A DNA stretch of 64,000 nucleotides from Shewanella insulae (GCF_009831655.1 NZ_WRPA01000005.1:1-64000), one strand, 5' to 3'. Positions 25,765 to 35,472 are shown, numbered from the stretch's first letter. The notes: generated from the sequence alone by a model not told the origin. Numbers and translations: made by a program.

Positions 25765-26034
25765 TTATTCAGAGGCTTTTGGCTCAGCGTTTTGTGAAGC
25801 TTCTTCCTGCTCAGCGGTTTCAACAGCCTCAACGGCTACTTCTGGCTCGCCCTCGACCTTAGCGGCCTTCTCGGCGGCGTTGGCCTTGGCAGCCATCTCG
25901 GCCTGCTCCTGAGCCAGCATCTTAGCGCGATCGCCCTTAGAGATATATTTCTTTACGGTCGGCGGCGTATGTTTGTTGTGACGGGCTTTGGCGCGCTTTG
26001 CCGTCTTCTTCAGCATCTTTTGTTTCTTGTTCAT
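25765..26034 (-). CDS. DUF2986-type basic/acidic small protein
   Basis: 89 residues. The basic N-terminus (residues 1-40; Lys/Arg-rich with KYISKGDRAKM) resembles the DUF2986 family. The second half is an Ala/Glu low-complexity tail (residues 45-89) of biased composition. No membrane helix. Function unknown; the charge pattern suggests nucleic-acid or ribosome association, but this is inference. Confidence 0.72.
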   Translation of the reverse strand: MNKKQKMLKKTAKRAKARHNKHTPPTVKKYISKGDRAKMLAQEQAEMAAKANAAEKAAKVEGEPEVAVEAVETAEQEEASQNAEPKASE

Positions 26035-26178
26035 ACTTCCACCAGGGTCTTTGATTCAGATAAAATGTGGGCTTTGCCGGGTCGCCCGTTGGATTGCCCC
26101 TCGGCTACCCAAACCGGGAGCGGATTTTAACCTAATCCTTCACCTGGGGCTATAGCCGAGTGTTACGATAGGAGAATT

Positions 26179-26502
26179 ATGAGCCGTATAAGCTGTGATG
26201 CCAAGATCACCTTCTTCGAGCGATTCGAAGCCGATATCCTCAGCGGGGCGAAAACCATCACCCTCAGGGATGAGAGCGAGTCGCACTTTCGCGTCGGCGA
26301 TCGCTTGTCTGTCTCCACCTTTGAAACCGGGCGATACTTCTGCGATATTCAGGTGGTGCGGGTCGAAGCCGTTGCCTTCGAGGCATTAAATTCCCGACAC
26401 GCAGAGCAGGAGAACATGTCGCTTGAGCAGTTAAAGGCGGTGATCACCGAGATATATGGCGAGATTGAAACTCTTTACCTTATCGAGTATCGCCTGCTTT
26501 AG
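26179..26502 (+). CDS. yqfB: N4-acetylcytidine amidohydrolase, ASCH domain (YqfB)
   Basis: 107 residues, matching E. coli YqfB (103) in length and pattern: an N-terminal TFFERFEADILSGAKTITLRD segment (given as FFERFEADIL and AKTITLRD), which carries the catalytic Lys and Thr of the ASCH fold. YqfB hydrolyses N4-acetylcytidine to cytidine. AGGAGA lies 8 bases before the ATG. Followed by the lipase-like gene after 67 bp. Confidence 0.88.
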   Translation: MSRISCDAKITFFERFEADILSGAKTITLRDESESHFRVGDRLSVSTFETGRYFCDIQVVRVEAVAFEALNSRHAEQENMSLEQLKAVITEIYGEIETLYLIEYRLL

Positions 26503-26569
26503 CTTGTCTGAACCAGGCGTTAGTTCGCCTTGTGCTGGTATGAAAAAGGATGAATAAGGAAAAGCAGGG

Positions 26570-27235
26570 ATGACAAGGAGCCATTCAGCGATGCAACCCC
26601 ACAATGAGTCAGTGATCTTACTCCATGGCTTGGCCCGCAGCAGAAATTCGATGGAGAAGATGGAGCGAGCCCTGTCGGCCCAGGGTTATCAGTGCGTGAA
26701 TCTGGGCTATCCCTCTACTCAGTTCGATATCGAGACCCTAGCCGGCGAGCATATCGACAAGGCGCTGTCACAGTGTCGGGGCGAGAGAGTCCACTTCGTG
26801 ACCCACTCCATGGGCGGCATCCTGGTGCGCCAGTACCTGAGTCAGCAGTCATTGCCCGCACTTGGCCGGGTGGTCATGCTTGGCCCGCCCAATTGTGGCA
26901 GCGAGGTGGTGGATAGTCTTAAGACGTTTCCCGGGTTCAAATGGATAAACGGTCCGGCGGGTCTGCAGTTGGGCACTGAGGAAGACAGCGTGCCTAATCG
27001 CCTTGGTAAGGCACATTTTGAACTTGGGGTGATTGCCGGCTGTCGCAGCGTGAATCTTTTGCTCTCAACCCTATTGCCAGGACCTAACGATGGTAAGGTC
27101 TCCGTGGCTCGTACTCGCCTGGAGGGAATGCGGGATCATATCAGCCTAGCGGTCACCCATCCCTTCATGATGAATAACCCCAGCGTGATAGCACAGACGA
27201 AGCATTTCCTAGCCCATGGACGCTTTAAGCGCTGA
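26570..27235 (+). CDS. Alpha/beta-hydrolase, lipase/esterase-like
   Basis: 221 residues. The oxyanion-hole segment is [10 protein letters not shown] near residue 18 and the nucleophile elbow is THSMGG (G-x-S-x-G replaced by T-H-S-M-G) near residue 79. No signal peptide, so cytoplasmic. Similar short 'esterase/lipase' proteins in Shewanella are annotated without a known substrate. An internal ATG at residue 8 is an alternative start. Confidence 0.85.
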   Translation: MTRSHSAMQPHNESVILLHGLARSRNSMEKMERALSAQGYQCVNLGYPSTQFDIETLAGEHIDKALSQCRGERVHFVTHSMGGILVRQYLSQQSLPALGRVVMLGPPNCGSEVVDSLKTFPGFKWINGPAGLQLGTEEDSVPNRLGKAHFELGVIAGCRSVNLLLSTLLPGPNDGKVSVARTRLEGMRDHISLAVTHPFMMNNPSVIAQTKHFLAHGRFKR

Positions 27236-27255
27236 CTCTGCGCTCGAATCGGGGC

Positions 27256-27711
27256 TTACTTGTTGGCAAACTTGCTAATGTCGGCGTCTGTGGCGCCGTC
27301 GTTACACTCGCCGCGGATCTCACCGCGCCCCACCTCTATGATGCGGCTCAGTTCCAGGTAGCCCTCGCGGCAGTAGCCTGTCATGTCTATGGTCTTCTCT
27401 AAACCCAATTCAATTTGCTCGGTCCAACGGGTCAGATCCGGTGCATAGACAGAGCGTTTCTTGCTGCCTGAGCGTTTCATCTTCTCTATCTGGCGTACCC
27501 GCTGCATATGGGGCTGCTCAAGTGTCGGTAGCTCGGCGTATTTGACCTTGTAGGTAAACAGCTTGATGCCGTTGCCCTTAATTGAGGTGTGGAAGGTATC
27601 TTCTACGCGCACCTTAAAATCATCGACGTCGCGCTTGCTGGCGCAGCCGGCAAGGCTAAGGATTGCTGTTAGCAGTACAGCGGTGGTAAGCAGTGAGGAG
27701 CGTATCGGCAT
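27256..27711 (-). CDS. Hypothetical lipoprotein
   Basis: 151 residues from the ATG at 27711, chosen because it places a standard lipobox (LSLAGC) at about residue 23; the longer frame (27789) does not begin with a signal sequence. The mature part has basic patches (KMKRSGSKKR) and ends with Cys residues in YCREGY and GECNDG. No domain recognised. It is convergent with the lipase-like gene. Confidence 0.75.
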   Translation of the reverse strand: MPIRSSLLTTAVLLTAILSLAGCASKRDVDDFKVRVEDTFHTSIKGNGIKLFTYKVKYAELPTLEQPHMQRVRQIEKMKRSGSKKRSVYAPDLTRWTEQIELGLEKTIDMTGYCREGYLELSRIIEVGRGEIRGECNDGATDADISKFANK

Positions 27712-27952
27712 CTTGTTGTTATCTTTATTTTTCGTCGAGGTTAACGTCTGTTCTTGAGGGAGCATAACCCAATCGCCGGGGGAGATCACCCCAGGTGAAC
27801 TGACTTTACCTAAATTGACTTTTGCCGAGTAACTTGAACTGGCTCACGTAAATGGGGTGGGATGTGAGAAAAATGTTGTTATTTGTTAGCGTCTTGGCAC
27901 ACTCAAGGTAAGGGGAAGTGTGTTAGGAGATCCCCAGCGCTAAGGAGTCTGC

Positions 27953-28687
27953 ATGTCGGCCTTGATCAGCCTGTTTCGTTCATTACTCGGCAGTTTTCGG
28001 GATCTGGTACCCATCATCTGTGTGGTTGCCTTCTTCGAGATCTTCGTGCTGCATCAGGCCCCGGCCAATCTGGCCGAGATCCTGCTCGGGCTGGTGTTTA
28101 TCGTCTTTGGTTTAACCTTCTTCGTCTTCGGGCTCGAGATGGGCCTGTTTCCCATAGGTGAGTCTCTGGCCCAGGCGCTGGCACGAAAGGGCAGCGTCTT
28201 CTGGCTGGTGGTCTTCTCCTTCTCCCTAGGCTTTGGCACCACGCTGGCGGAGCCCGCCTTGACGGCGGTGGCCAACGAGGCGGCCGAGGTCGCGGCGAAC
28301 TCTGGGGCCATCGCAGCGAGCACAGACGCCATGGACAGTTACGCAATGGGGCTAAGGCTGACCGTGGCCATCTCTGTGGGGCTGGCGATTCTGCTTGGGG
28401 TGATCCGCATTCTAAAGGGCTGGCCTATTCATTATTTAATAATAGGTGGCTATGTGTGTGTCATGGTGTTAACCGCCTTTGCCCCAGAGAACATCATAGG
28501 CATAGCCTATGACTCTGGCGGCGTGACCACCTCCACCATTACCGTGCCCTTGGTGACCGCCTTGGGGGTCGGTCTGGCCAGTGTGATCAAGGGGCGAAAC
28601 CCCATGTTGGACGGCTTTGGGCTGATCGCCTTTGCCAGTTTAACGCCGATGATCTTCGTATTACTCTATGGCATGTGGGTGTTGTGA
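27953..28687 (+). CDS. DUF1538 membrane protein, first of a pair
   Basis: 244 residues with about seven hydrophobic helices. It shares with the next gene the segments [27 protein letters not shown] and [11 protein letters not shown], so the two are paralogues. AAGGAG precedes the ATG. From memory, a pair of DUF1538 proteins (UmpA/UmpB) in Halomonas was reported to act together as a Na+(Li+,K+)/H+ antiporter; whether that applies here is inference. Stop overlaps the next start (TGATG). Confidence 0.88.
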   Translation: MSALISLFRSLLGSFRDLVPIICVVAFFEIFVLHQAPANLAEILLGLVFIVFGLTFFVFGLEMGLFPIGESLAQALARKGSVFWLVVFSFSLGFGTTLAEPALTAVANEAAEVAANSGAIAASTDAMDSYAMGLRLTVAISVGLAILLGVIRILKGWPIHYLIIGGYVCVMVLTAFAPENIIGIAYDSGGVTTSTITVPLVTALGVGLASVIKGRNPMLDGFGLIAFASLTPMIFVLLYGMWVL

Positions 28688-29475
28688 TGACTTACCTGAG
28701 TGAGATGCTAGATACCCTGCTTTTGACCGCCCGGGATGTAATACCGATAGCCGTTATCTTGTTCGGCTTTCAGCTTGGGGTGCTTAAACGTGCCATCGCC
28801 AATTGGCGTCGGGTGCTGCTTGGGTTTGTCTATGTGATTATCGGCCTCAGCCTGTTTCTGGTGGGGCTGGAGCTGGCGCTGTTTCCCATCGGCCAGAGCA
28901 TGGCCAGCCAGCTGACCTCGCCCGATTTCCTCCACCCAGAAGGCGGCGATACGCCCTTTATCTGGCAAGATTATCTCTGGGTCTACCTGTTTGCCGCCGC
29001 CATAGGCTTTAGCACCACGATTGCCGAGCCGTCATTGATTGCCGTGGCGATCAAGGCCAACGAGGTCTCGGGCGGCGCCATCGGCATTCAGGGGCTTAGG
29101 ATCTCTGTGGCCATAGGGGTCGCCATGGGGATAGCCCTGGGTTGTTTTCGTATCGTGGTGGGCGACCCCATTCATTACTACATCATGGCTGGTTATGTGC
29201 TGGTGGTGATCCAGACCTATTATGCCCCTAAGATGATAGTGCCATTGGCCTATGACTCGGGCGGGGTGACCACCTCCACCGTGACCGTGCCGCTGGTGGC
29301 GGCGCTAGGGCTGGGACTGGCGACCAATGTGGCGGGCCGTGACCCGCTTATCGATGGCTTCGGCCTGATTGCCTTTGCCAGCCTGTTTCCTATGATCACA
29401 GTAATGGGCTATGCCCAGTTAGTCGAATTCTTAAGTCAGCGAAAATCCGCTAAGGAGCGAGACCATGCGCTTTAA
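28687..29475 (+). CDS. DUF1538 membrane protein, second of a pair
   Basis: 262 residues from the ATG at 28687, which overlaps the previous stop. Topology and motifs mirror its neighbour, with PIHYYIMAGYV and [16 protein letters not shown]. The overlap of starts and stops across all four genes of this operon argues for one complex. It ends 11 bp into the PII gene. A paired transporter of two homologous half-size subunits is the most likely arrangement. Confidence 0.88.
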   Translation: MTYLSEMLDTLLLTARDVIPIAVILFGFQLGVLKRAIANWRRVLLGFVYVIIGLSLFLVGLELALFPIGQSMASQLTSPDFLHPEGGDTPFIWQDYLWVYLFAAAIGFSTTIAEPSLIAVAIKANEVSGGAIGIQGLRISVAIGVAMGIALGCFRIVVGDPIHYYIMAGYVLVVIQTYYAPKMIVPLAYDSGGVTTSTVTVPLVAALGLGLATNVAGRDPLIDGFGLIAFASLFPMITVMGYAQLVEFLSQRKSAKERDHAL

Positions 29476-29815
29476 ACTTATCGTCGCCTTCGTCGATGAA
29501 ACCTGCACCGATACCGTTCTCGATGCGGCGAGAGAGGCGGGCGCCACGGGAGCGACAGTCATCAACCATGCCCGCGGTGAGGGGCTGGAGAAGAAGAAGA
29601 CCTTCATGGGCCTGGGTCTGGATATACAGCGCGACGTGATCCTCTGGTTGGTAGAGGAGCATATGAGCCGCAGTATCTTGGAAACCATTTGCCGGGTAGG
29701 GGAGTTTGAAACTAACCCGGGGCAGGGGATTGCCATACAGATAGATGTGGAAGATGCCGTGGGCGTCGCCCATCAGGTGGAAAAACTCAGCAAAGAGATC
29801 GAGGATCAATTATGA
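29465..29815 (+). CDS. PII-like signalling protein
   Basis: 116 residues with the ferredoxin-like PII fold pattern: an N-terminal strand (KLIVAFVDET), ATGATVINHARG leading into a T-loop-like segment (residues 33-52), and a C-terminal strand with QGIAIQIDVEDAVGV. It is not GlnB or GlnK: the uridylylated Tyr of the T-loop is not evident. Genes overlap by 11 bp upstream and 4 bp downstream. It probably regulates the DUF1538 pair by binding a nucleotide or other ligand (inference). Confidence 0.85.
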   Translation: MRFKLIVAFVDETCTDTVLDAAREAGATGATVINHARGEGLEKKKTFMGLGLDIQRDVILWLVEEHMSRSILETICRVGEFETNPGQGIAIQIDVEDAVGVAHQVEKLSKEIEDQL

Positions 29816-30216
29816 AACCAAGCAGGCTAATTAAGAACAGCGACGTCATGAAAAACAGCTATGTGATGGTCGATGGTCTGCATACCGTGGCCGAGGCGAT
29901 CAAGCTGGCGGTGGGCAACGATGTCAGCATGTTGCTGGTAAACAAGCGTCATGAACACGACGAGTACGGTATGGTGCTGATGAGTGATATCGCCCGTAAG
30001 GTGCTGGCGAAAGACAAGTCGCCGGAGCGGGTCAATGTCTATGAGATCATGATAAAGCCTGTGCTGTCTGTGCATGCCGACATGGACATTCGTTATACCG
30101 CCAGGCTGTTCGAACGCTTCGGCATCAACAAGGCGCCGGTGATCGAGGCGGGTAAGATCTTAGGCGTGGTAACCTATCATGACATTGTGCTCAAGGGGAT
30201 GATGCCCCATCTATAG
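29812..30216 (+). CDS. CBS-domain protein
   Basis: 134 residues with two CBS repeats (about 10-65 and 75-130); each ends in the usual 'GMVLMSDI' or 'GVVTYHDI' pattern. CBS pairs bind adenosyl ligands such as AMP or ATP. It is the last gene of the DUF1538-DUF1538-PII-CBS operon and is followed by a terminator at 30234-30259. With PII, it gives the transporter two nucleotide-sensing subunits (inference). Confidence 0.88.
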   Translation: MKPSRLIKNSDVMKNSYVMVDGLHTVAEAIKLAVGNDVSMLLVNKRHEHDEYGMVLMSDIARKVLAKDKSPERVNVYEIMIKPVLSVHADMDIRYTARLFERFGINKAPVIEAGKILGVVTYHDIVLKGMMPHL

Positions 30217-30233
30217 CAGGCGTAGGCCTGGCA

Positions 30234-30259
30234 ATAAAAAGGGCACCCTAGGGTGCCCA
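30234..30259. terminator. Terminator between CBS gene and glutaredoxin gene
   Basis: GGGCACCCTAGGGTGCCC is a perfect palindrome with AAAAA on its left, which is a T-run on the minus strand. It ends the minus-strand glutaredoxin-like gene and may also stop the operon on the plus strand. Confidence 0.75.
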
Positions 30260-30277
30260 CAGCGCTTAGGTTAAACC

Positions 30278-30634
30278 CTAGGCGAAACGCTTATTGAGAT
30301 AATCTATGATATCTGAGGATTCATACATCCACTGAGTCTCTCCCGCATTATCGATACGCAGACAAGGCACCTTGGCCAGTCCACCCTGTTCAACCAGCAT
30401 CTGTTGGTGCTCGGCTTGCTTGGCGTCGACTGTAACGATATTCAGCCCCTGACGACGAATGGCGCGGCGCACCTTTACGCAGAAGGGGCAGGCGGCGTAT
30501 TGGTAAAGCGCAAGCCCTTGTGTCTGCTCGTCGACCTTTGCCTGCTCGGCCAGCGGACGCTGACGTTTCTTAGGGGTAAAAACAAAATTCAAAAACAGGA
30601 TAATGCGGCCTAATACCCAGCGAACAATAAACAT
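30278..30634 (-). CDS. Membrane-anchored glutaredoxin-like protein
   Basis: 118 residues. An N-terminal hydrophobic segment (residues 1-17) could anchor it to the membrane. The glutaredoxin domain follows with active site CPFC near residue 50 and the cis-Pro segment KVPCLRI near residue 88. Likely a dithiol-type glutaredoxin or a GST-N-like protein. AGGAG precedes the ATG by 7 bases. Confidence 0.85.
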   Translation of the reverse strand: MFIVRWVLGRIILFLNFVFTPKKRQRPLAEQAKVDEQTQGLALYQYAACPFCVKVRRAIRRQGLNIVTVDAKQAEHQQMLVEQGGLAKVPCLRIDNAGETQWMYESSDIIDYLNKRFA

Positions 30635-30785
30635 TAACGACTCCTAGAAAATTTTGATGGGGCGGATTCTAACGCAAGCGTGATGGAGATCAAAGCCTTG
30701 GCGCAAACTGAGATCTGGTGATGGTTATTAATTCCTGTTTGGCACCAAATATTTTGTAGAGATAGAAAGGACTCTATCGGCAAAT

Positions 30786-30811
30786 AGAAAAGCCGCAGGA
30801 AAGGATGCGGC
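30786..30811 (-). terminator. Terminator of the DUF748 gene
   Basis: On the minus strand GCCGCA and TGCGGC pair over 8 bases and are followed by TTTTC. It is 66 bp past the stop. Confidence 0.7.
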
Positions 30812-30877
30812 GATTAAAAAAGCGGCCAAGCTACCTATAAACTGGAGCCTGGCCACTCGATGAAGTTAGCGCCTCTG

Positions 30878-33800
30878 CTATTCGGCGCTTAGGGTCAGCA
30901 GGGCCTGAGCGGCGCTGGTGTCGAGCGCGGCCTGGCTGTCGAGTACGAATACCCGACTAGGTGCGATCTTGGCCTCTTCTATCAGGTATTGTTTTACGGC
31001 TAGGGCCCGGCCCTGAGCCAGTTGTCCCAGGGCGTTATCGTCGAGCTGTTGCGCCGAGACCAGATAGTTGTACAGAGCGATATGCCAGCGGGTCTGCAGC
31101 TCCTCGTCGCTCATCTTCTCGTTACTCTCGTCTCCGGCACTCTTCTCCTGCTCGGCCTGTTGTTTGATCTCTTTAAGCACCTTGCCTGGATCTTTTTGTA
31201 GTGTCTTCTCATAGAGAGACTTAAGCGCGTCAGACAGTATTCCAGAGGTAGGGAAGGTGCTGGCGGTGAGATCTTCAGGCATCTGCGCCTCGGTGAACTT
31301 GGCATCATCAAGCTGCGCCTGGGTAACCAAGGCCCGATGCAGCTTGGCGGTCATCAAGGCCTGACTGTCGTTTACCAGATCCACCGCGCCCTTGGCGCTG
31401 ACGGTGAGCTTAGGCCTGTCGGCTAAGCCCTTGGCCAGCTTGCTCAGCAGCGACTGGCTCTCGTCAGGCAGCGTCGCCAGACCAGGGGCAAAGGCCACCT
31501 TATCCAGCTCATCGTCTGAGCCCAAGAGGCCGGCCAACAGGCTGAATGGCGCGGTAACTGCCTTAGTGATCACATTGGTAAAGGCGGTGGCGATAATGCT
31601 ACCGAAGCTAAAGTTTGGCTCGTTGAGATCGCCAGAGACCTGCAGGCCTAGGTCGATCACTCCGTGTCTGTCTTGTAAAAGGGCGATCGCCAGGGTGACT
31701 GGCAGGGAGGTTGCCAGGCTGGAGTTACTCTTCTTACCTAGCTGCAGCTGATCCACCACCAGGTGATTGTCGCCCACCAACTGGTTGTTTTCTAGCTGAT
31801 ACTTAAGATCCAGTGACATCAAGCCCTTATCTATGTAGTAACCCGCGTAGGTGCCCGAATAGGGGTTTACCGAGGTCAGTTCCACATGCTTAAAGCTGAG
31901 GTCTAGGTCCAGGTAAGGCTGCTCCAGCAGGGGATTGATCTCACCCTTGAGTACAACAGGTGCATATCTGTCTATCTTGCCCTTGATATCGACCTTAGCG
32001 GCCTTCTCGCTGCTGGAGGAGAGGTTGGCGATATTGCCTTCGAGCTGTTCTATGCTGGCGGCAAAGTTAGGGGTGAGAGAGTTATCGGCAAAGAAGGTCG
32101 AGCCATCTTTGAACACTATCTTGTTGATGCTAAGCGCCATCGGCTTGGCCGCATCGCCGGTTTGCCCAGCAGTCTTTTTCTCAGCAGCCTGCTTGGTCTC
32201 AGTCTGCTTAGCTTTTTCGGGCTTGCCATCTTCCTTGGTGGCAGGCTTCGTCGCCTCATCATCTGCCGCAGCGACCAGCAGGTCCTGGAAGTTGGTGGTA
32301 CGATCTTCGTTGATCAGTATGCGCCCGTATGGCTTGTTCAGGGTCACCTGATCGATTGCCAGTTTATTGGCCTGCTTATCGAATTTAAGCTCGTTGAGAT
32401 CCAGTTGCTGCCACTTCACCAGTGTCTTGTTGGCCTTGAGGTCTTTGACCTGAAGATCGTCAACCTGAAGCGTGCCCTGATAATTCAGCTTTCCATCGGC
32501 GTCGGCAAGCAGTTGTCCCGATGTCGCCAGGCGGCCATCGTCGATCTTGATGTTCACAAAAGGCGCTAGGTAGTTCTGGAACCAGCTAAGGCCCAGTCCT
32601 TCGAGTGATAATTCGGCGCTGACCTGCTTGGCCAGGGCGTCGATTTGGCCCTGGCTCTGCACCTTGGCGCTTTGGTTGATGGCCAGTGCCAGTTGATAGT
32701 CTATGGGCTGGCTCAGACTCTCATCTACCGCCCCTGTGGAGAACTCCAGTTGGCCAATCTGCCAGAGGTTTTCCTCTTTAAACAGCTGCTCGGTGAGGTT
32801 TAGCTGATAGTTGCTGAGGTTGATCTTAGCTAGCTTGGCGTGCCAGCTAGGCGTCTGAGTGTCTTTGACTTGGGATTCAACCGCCTGCTCGCTGGTATCG
32901 GCTACTTGTACATCGGCATCTTGAGTGTCTGTCGCCTGCTCGCTTGCTGCATTAGTGTCTGCCGCTTTAGGTGTCTCAGTAGATTTCGCCTTATTACCAT
33001 TAGCTATTGGTGCTAGCAAGGCGGCGAGATCCACACCTTTCTCATCTAACCTGGCATTGACTAGGAGGTCGCTGGAGGTCAGGGCGGCTACATCTAGCTG
33101 TTGCTGGTCCAGGTCGGCCGCAATGCCCGTTAGGGCAAAACGCCCCAGAGAGATAAGTTCGCGCTGCTCGTGGGTGATCAGCAGCTCGCTGAAACTCAGC
33201 TCACCGGCGCTGGTGCTGGCCTCAAGCTTGTCATTATCCATGGCGACACGGTATTGAGTGGCGAAATCCACATAGCCCTTGTCTAGTGACACATGGAAGG
33301 CCTTATCGATAAAGGCCCACAGCTGGGGCAGATCTATGTGGCTCAGGCTGATGTCGCCGACAAGCTCGAAGGGGGTGAGCTGTACTTGTCCCTTGAGGGC
33401 GATTTTGCCGCCGCGATCGCTATGAAACTCCATATGGTAGCGGTTCGCCTTCTGCGCTGCGTCATTCACAGCTTCATGACTCTGGCCTTGCTGATGCTGC
33501 GCACCGGCACCATTGCTGCTCACCTTAGTGGCGACGATTGGGTTGTGGGAGTCGAAGCTGGCGACCTTGAGGTTAACCTTGGGATAGCTGACTTCCCCTT
33601 GAGTGATCTCATCGCGCAGATGCAGATTGGCATCGACAATCGCCAGATTATTGAGGATGAAATGGGGGATCGCATTATCGCCCTTTGGCTCAGTTTCAGG
33701 CTTATCCTCGCCGTTCTTCGCCAAGGTTTCCAGGATATCGGAGAAGTTAAACCTTAATTCCTCGTCGTTTTTGAGGCGTTTAACCTTGGCGTGGGGATTT

Positions 33801-34162
33801 TCCAGGGTGATATCGCTGAGACTCAGGCCCTGCTGAAACAGCGAGTCCCAAAACTGGATATTGAGGCCGAGTCGTTTAAAGCCGACAAAGGCCCGGTCAT
33901 CTTTTTCCTTGATGGCAAAATTTGTGAGTTCAACTTCCAGGGTAAAGGGGTTGATATTCACCTGGGCGAGGGAGACGGGTCTTTGGAGCTGGTTCGACAA
34001 CTGTTTAGGCAGTTGTTGGGTGAGCAGATAAGGAAGCAGTAGACCCAATAACAGGGTCCATGTTAAATACAGGGTAATTGAGATACCAATATATCTTTGA
34101 TATTTAGGCAGCTGTTTGTATTTTTGTCCGAGTCGAGCGAAAAATGATGGGACGGAAGACAT
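30878..34162 (-). CDS. Large DUF748 envelope protein, AsmA-like
   Basis: 1094 residues from the ATG at 34162. One N-terminal transmembrane helix (about residues 24-44, LYLTWTLLLGLLLPYLL) is followed by a long periplasmic beta-rich region with repeated AsmA/DUF748-type strands. Two Ala/Thr/Lys-rich linkers are of low complexity (about 385-440 and 610-660). The extreme C-terminus resembles an OmpA-like fold (ALAVKQYLIEEAKIAPSRVF). Such AsmA-like proteins are proposed lipid-transport bridges between membranes. The 34243 start would add 27 residues read through a tandem repeat and is rejected. Confidence 0.85.
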   Translation of the reverse strand: MSSVPSFFARLGQKYKQLPKYQRYIGISITLYLTWTLLLGLLLPYLLTQQLPKQLSNQLQRPVSLAQVNINPFTLEVELTNFAIKEKDDRAFVGFKRLGLNIQFWDSLFQQGLSLSDITLENPHAKVKRLKNDEELRFNFSDILETLAKNGEDKPETEPKGDNAIPHFILNNLAIVDANLHLRDEITQGEVSYPKVNLKVASFDSHNPIVATKVSSNGAGAQHQQGQSHEAVNDAAQKANRYHMEFHSDRGGKIALKGQVQLTPFELVGDISLSHIDLPQLWAFIDKAFHVSLDKGYVDFATQYRVAMDNDKLEASTSAGELSFSELLITHEQRELISLGRFALTGIAADLDQQQLDVAALTSSDLLVNARLDEKGVDLAALLAPIANGNKAKSTETPKAADTNAASEQATDTQDADVQVADTSEQAVESQVKDTQTPSWHAKLAKINLSNYQLNLTEQLFKEENLWQIGQLEFSTGAVDESLSQPIDYQLALAINQSAKVQSQGQIDALAKQVSAELSLEGLGLSWFQNYLAPFVNIKIDDGRLATSGQLLADADGKLNYQGTLQVDDLQVKDLKANKTLVKWQQLDLNELKFDKQANKLAIDQVTLNKPYGRILINEDRTTNFQDLLVAAADDEATKPATKEDGKPEKAKQTETKQAAEKKTAGQTGDAAKPMALSINKIVFKDGSTFFADNSLTPNFAASIEQLEGNIANLSSSSEKAAKVDIKGKIDRYAPVVLKGEINPLLEQPYLDLDLSFKHVELTSVNPYSGTYAGYYIDKGLMSLDLKYQLENNQLVGDNHLVVDQLQLGKKSNSSLATSLPVTLAIALLQDRHGVIDLGLQVSGDLNEPNFSFGSIIATAFTNVITKAVTAPFSLLAGLLGSDDELDKVAFAPGLATLPDESQSLLSKLAKGLADRPKLTVSAKGAVDLVNDSQALMTAKLHRALVTQAQLDDAKFTEAQMPEDLTASTFPTSGILSDALKSLYEKTLQKDPGKVLKEIKQQAEQEKSAGDESNEKMSDEELQTRWHIALYNYLVSAQQLDDNALGQLAQGRALAVKQYLIEEAKIAPSRVFVLDSQAALDTSAAQALLTLSAE

Positions 34163-34198
34163 AATGACCTTAATGACCTTAATGACCTTAATGACGTT
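34163..34198 (-). repeat. Four 9-bp tandem repeats carrying the ribosome binding site of the DUF748 gene
   Basis: The unit AATGACCTT (AAGGTCATT on the coding strand) occurs three times exactly and a fourth time with one change. The last copy places AAGG about 8 bases before the DUF748 ATG. Copy-number change could move upstream signals, but the proximal ribosome site would remain. Confidence 0.85.
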
Positions 34199-34349
34199 GT
34201 AGACGAACTGAAAAGATTCAGGGGAGGGGGACGGCGAGTCCAATCCGCACGTTTGTGAACCAGTCGCTATAATTTTAGTAGGTTTATTATCGATAATGAA
34301 CGGCTAAACATTAAATTTCTTTAAATTTTTACGAGATAAATCGACAGAT

Positions 34350-35342
34350 ATGACAACATTTTACCTCGACGGTCAGGCGTTTGAGGCCAAGGCCGGTGAG
34401 TCGGTATTGGACACCCTGATCCGTCATGGTCAGCAGGTCAATTATTCCTGTAAGCAGGGGGTGTGTAAAACCTGTCTGCTGCAACATGTCGATGGTGAAA
34501 TGGCGATCGGTGCCCAGCGCGGCCTGACCCTGGGGCTCAAGCAGCGCCACTATCTCTGTTCCTGCCAGTGTAAACCCACGCCTGCCCTGCGCCTCAAGTC
34601 TATCTTGCCTCAGGATCTCTTTATCGGTGCCAAGATCCAAGAGAAGCAGTTTATTAATGAGGCCGTGGTGCGCGTTCGCTTGGCGTTAGATGAGCCGCTT
34701 CTGCATCATCCTGGACAATACATAAACCTGAGACGCTTCGATGGCCTGACCCGTAGCTATTCGCCCACGAACCTGCCGAGTGAGTCTTTCATCGAGCTAA
34801 ATGTCAGGCGTAAATACAATGGCCAGTTCAGTGACTGGTTGTATCACCACGCGGGCATAGGCGAGAGCCTGTTGGTGCAGGGGCCGCTGGGCAGTCGCTA
34901 TTATCGCACCGCCTATCGCGATGCCAAGCTGATCATAGTCGCCTTTGGCAGCGGCCTGGGGGTCGCCCACGGCATGTTGATGCAGGCGTTGGCTCAGGGG
35001 CATCAGGGAGAGATCTTTCTCTATGTCGGCGCGCGGGACGATAACGATCTCTATCTGCACCACAAGCTACTTAAGATGATGCTGGAACATCGTCAGTTCC
35101 ACTATCAGGCCTGTATTACGGGGCAGAGTGAGAGCAAGGGGCGGCGGGTGATCCACGCTAACCCCTTCAGTGAGGCGCTCAAGTGTCATCAATTTGACCG
35201 TCAGCAACACCTGTTTCTCTGCGGCGAGCCCGGCCTGGTTAATGAGAGCCGGGAGATCGCCTTTCTTAACGGATTTCCCATCGAGCGGATCCACAGCCTG
35301 TCATTCGAGTATAAAGATCTGCGTAAACGTCCAAGGGGCTAG
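34350..35342 (+). CDS. 2Fe-2S ferredoxin-flavin reductase fusion
   Basis: 330 residues. The N-terminal plant-type ferredoxin domain has Cys at 34, 39, 42 and 70 or 72 (C-x4-C-x2-C ... C). From about residue 95 follows a ferredoxin-NADP reductase module with RSYSPTNLP (FAD) and the NAD-binding GSGLGVAHGML near residue 208. It is an electron-transfer reductase; the partner oxygenase or acceptor is not adjacent. The start is ATG at 34350 and length fits the phenol-hydroxylase-reductase-like class. Confidence 0.88.
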   Translation: MTTFYLDGQAFEAKAGESVLDTLIRHGQQVNYSCKQGVCKTCLLQHVDGEMAIGAQRGLTLGLKQRHYLCSCQCKPTPALRLKSILPQDLFIGAKIQEKQFINEAVVRVRLALDEPLLHHPGQYINLRRFDGLTRSYSPTNLPSESFIELNVRRKYNGQFSDWLYHHAGIGESLLVQGPLGSRYYRTAYRDAKLIIVAFGSGLGVAHGMLMQALAQGHQGEIFLYVGARDDNDLYLHHKLLKMMLEHRQFHYQACITGQSESKGRRVIHANPFSEALKCHQFDRQQHLFLCGEPGLVNESREIAFLNGFPIERIHSLSFEYKDLRKRPRG

Positions 35343-35472
35343 CCTAGACTTAGGTCGCATCTACAATGGACTGTTATTTTAGTTTTAGTGTGATAACATC
35401 AACTAAATCATAAGGATGTAACTGTATTTGTCGCCCCTCATCCTAGGGCAATACAGATTTCAAGGACGGAAT

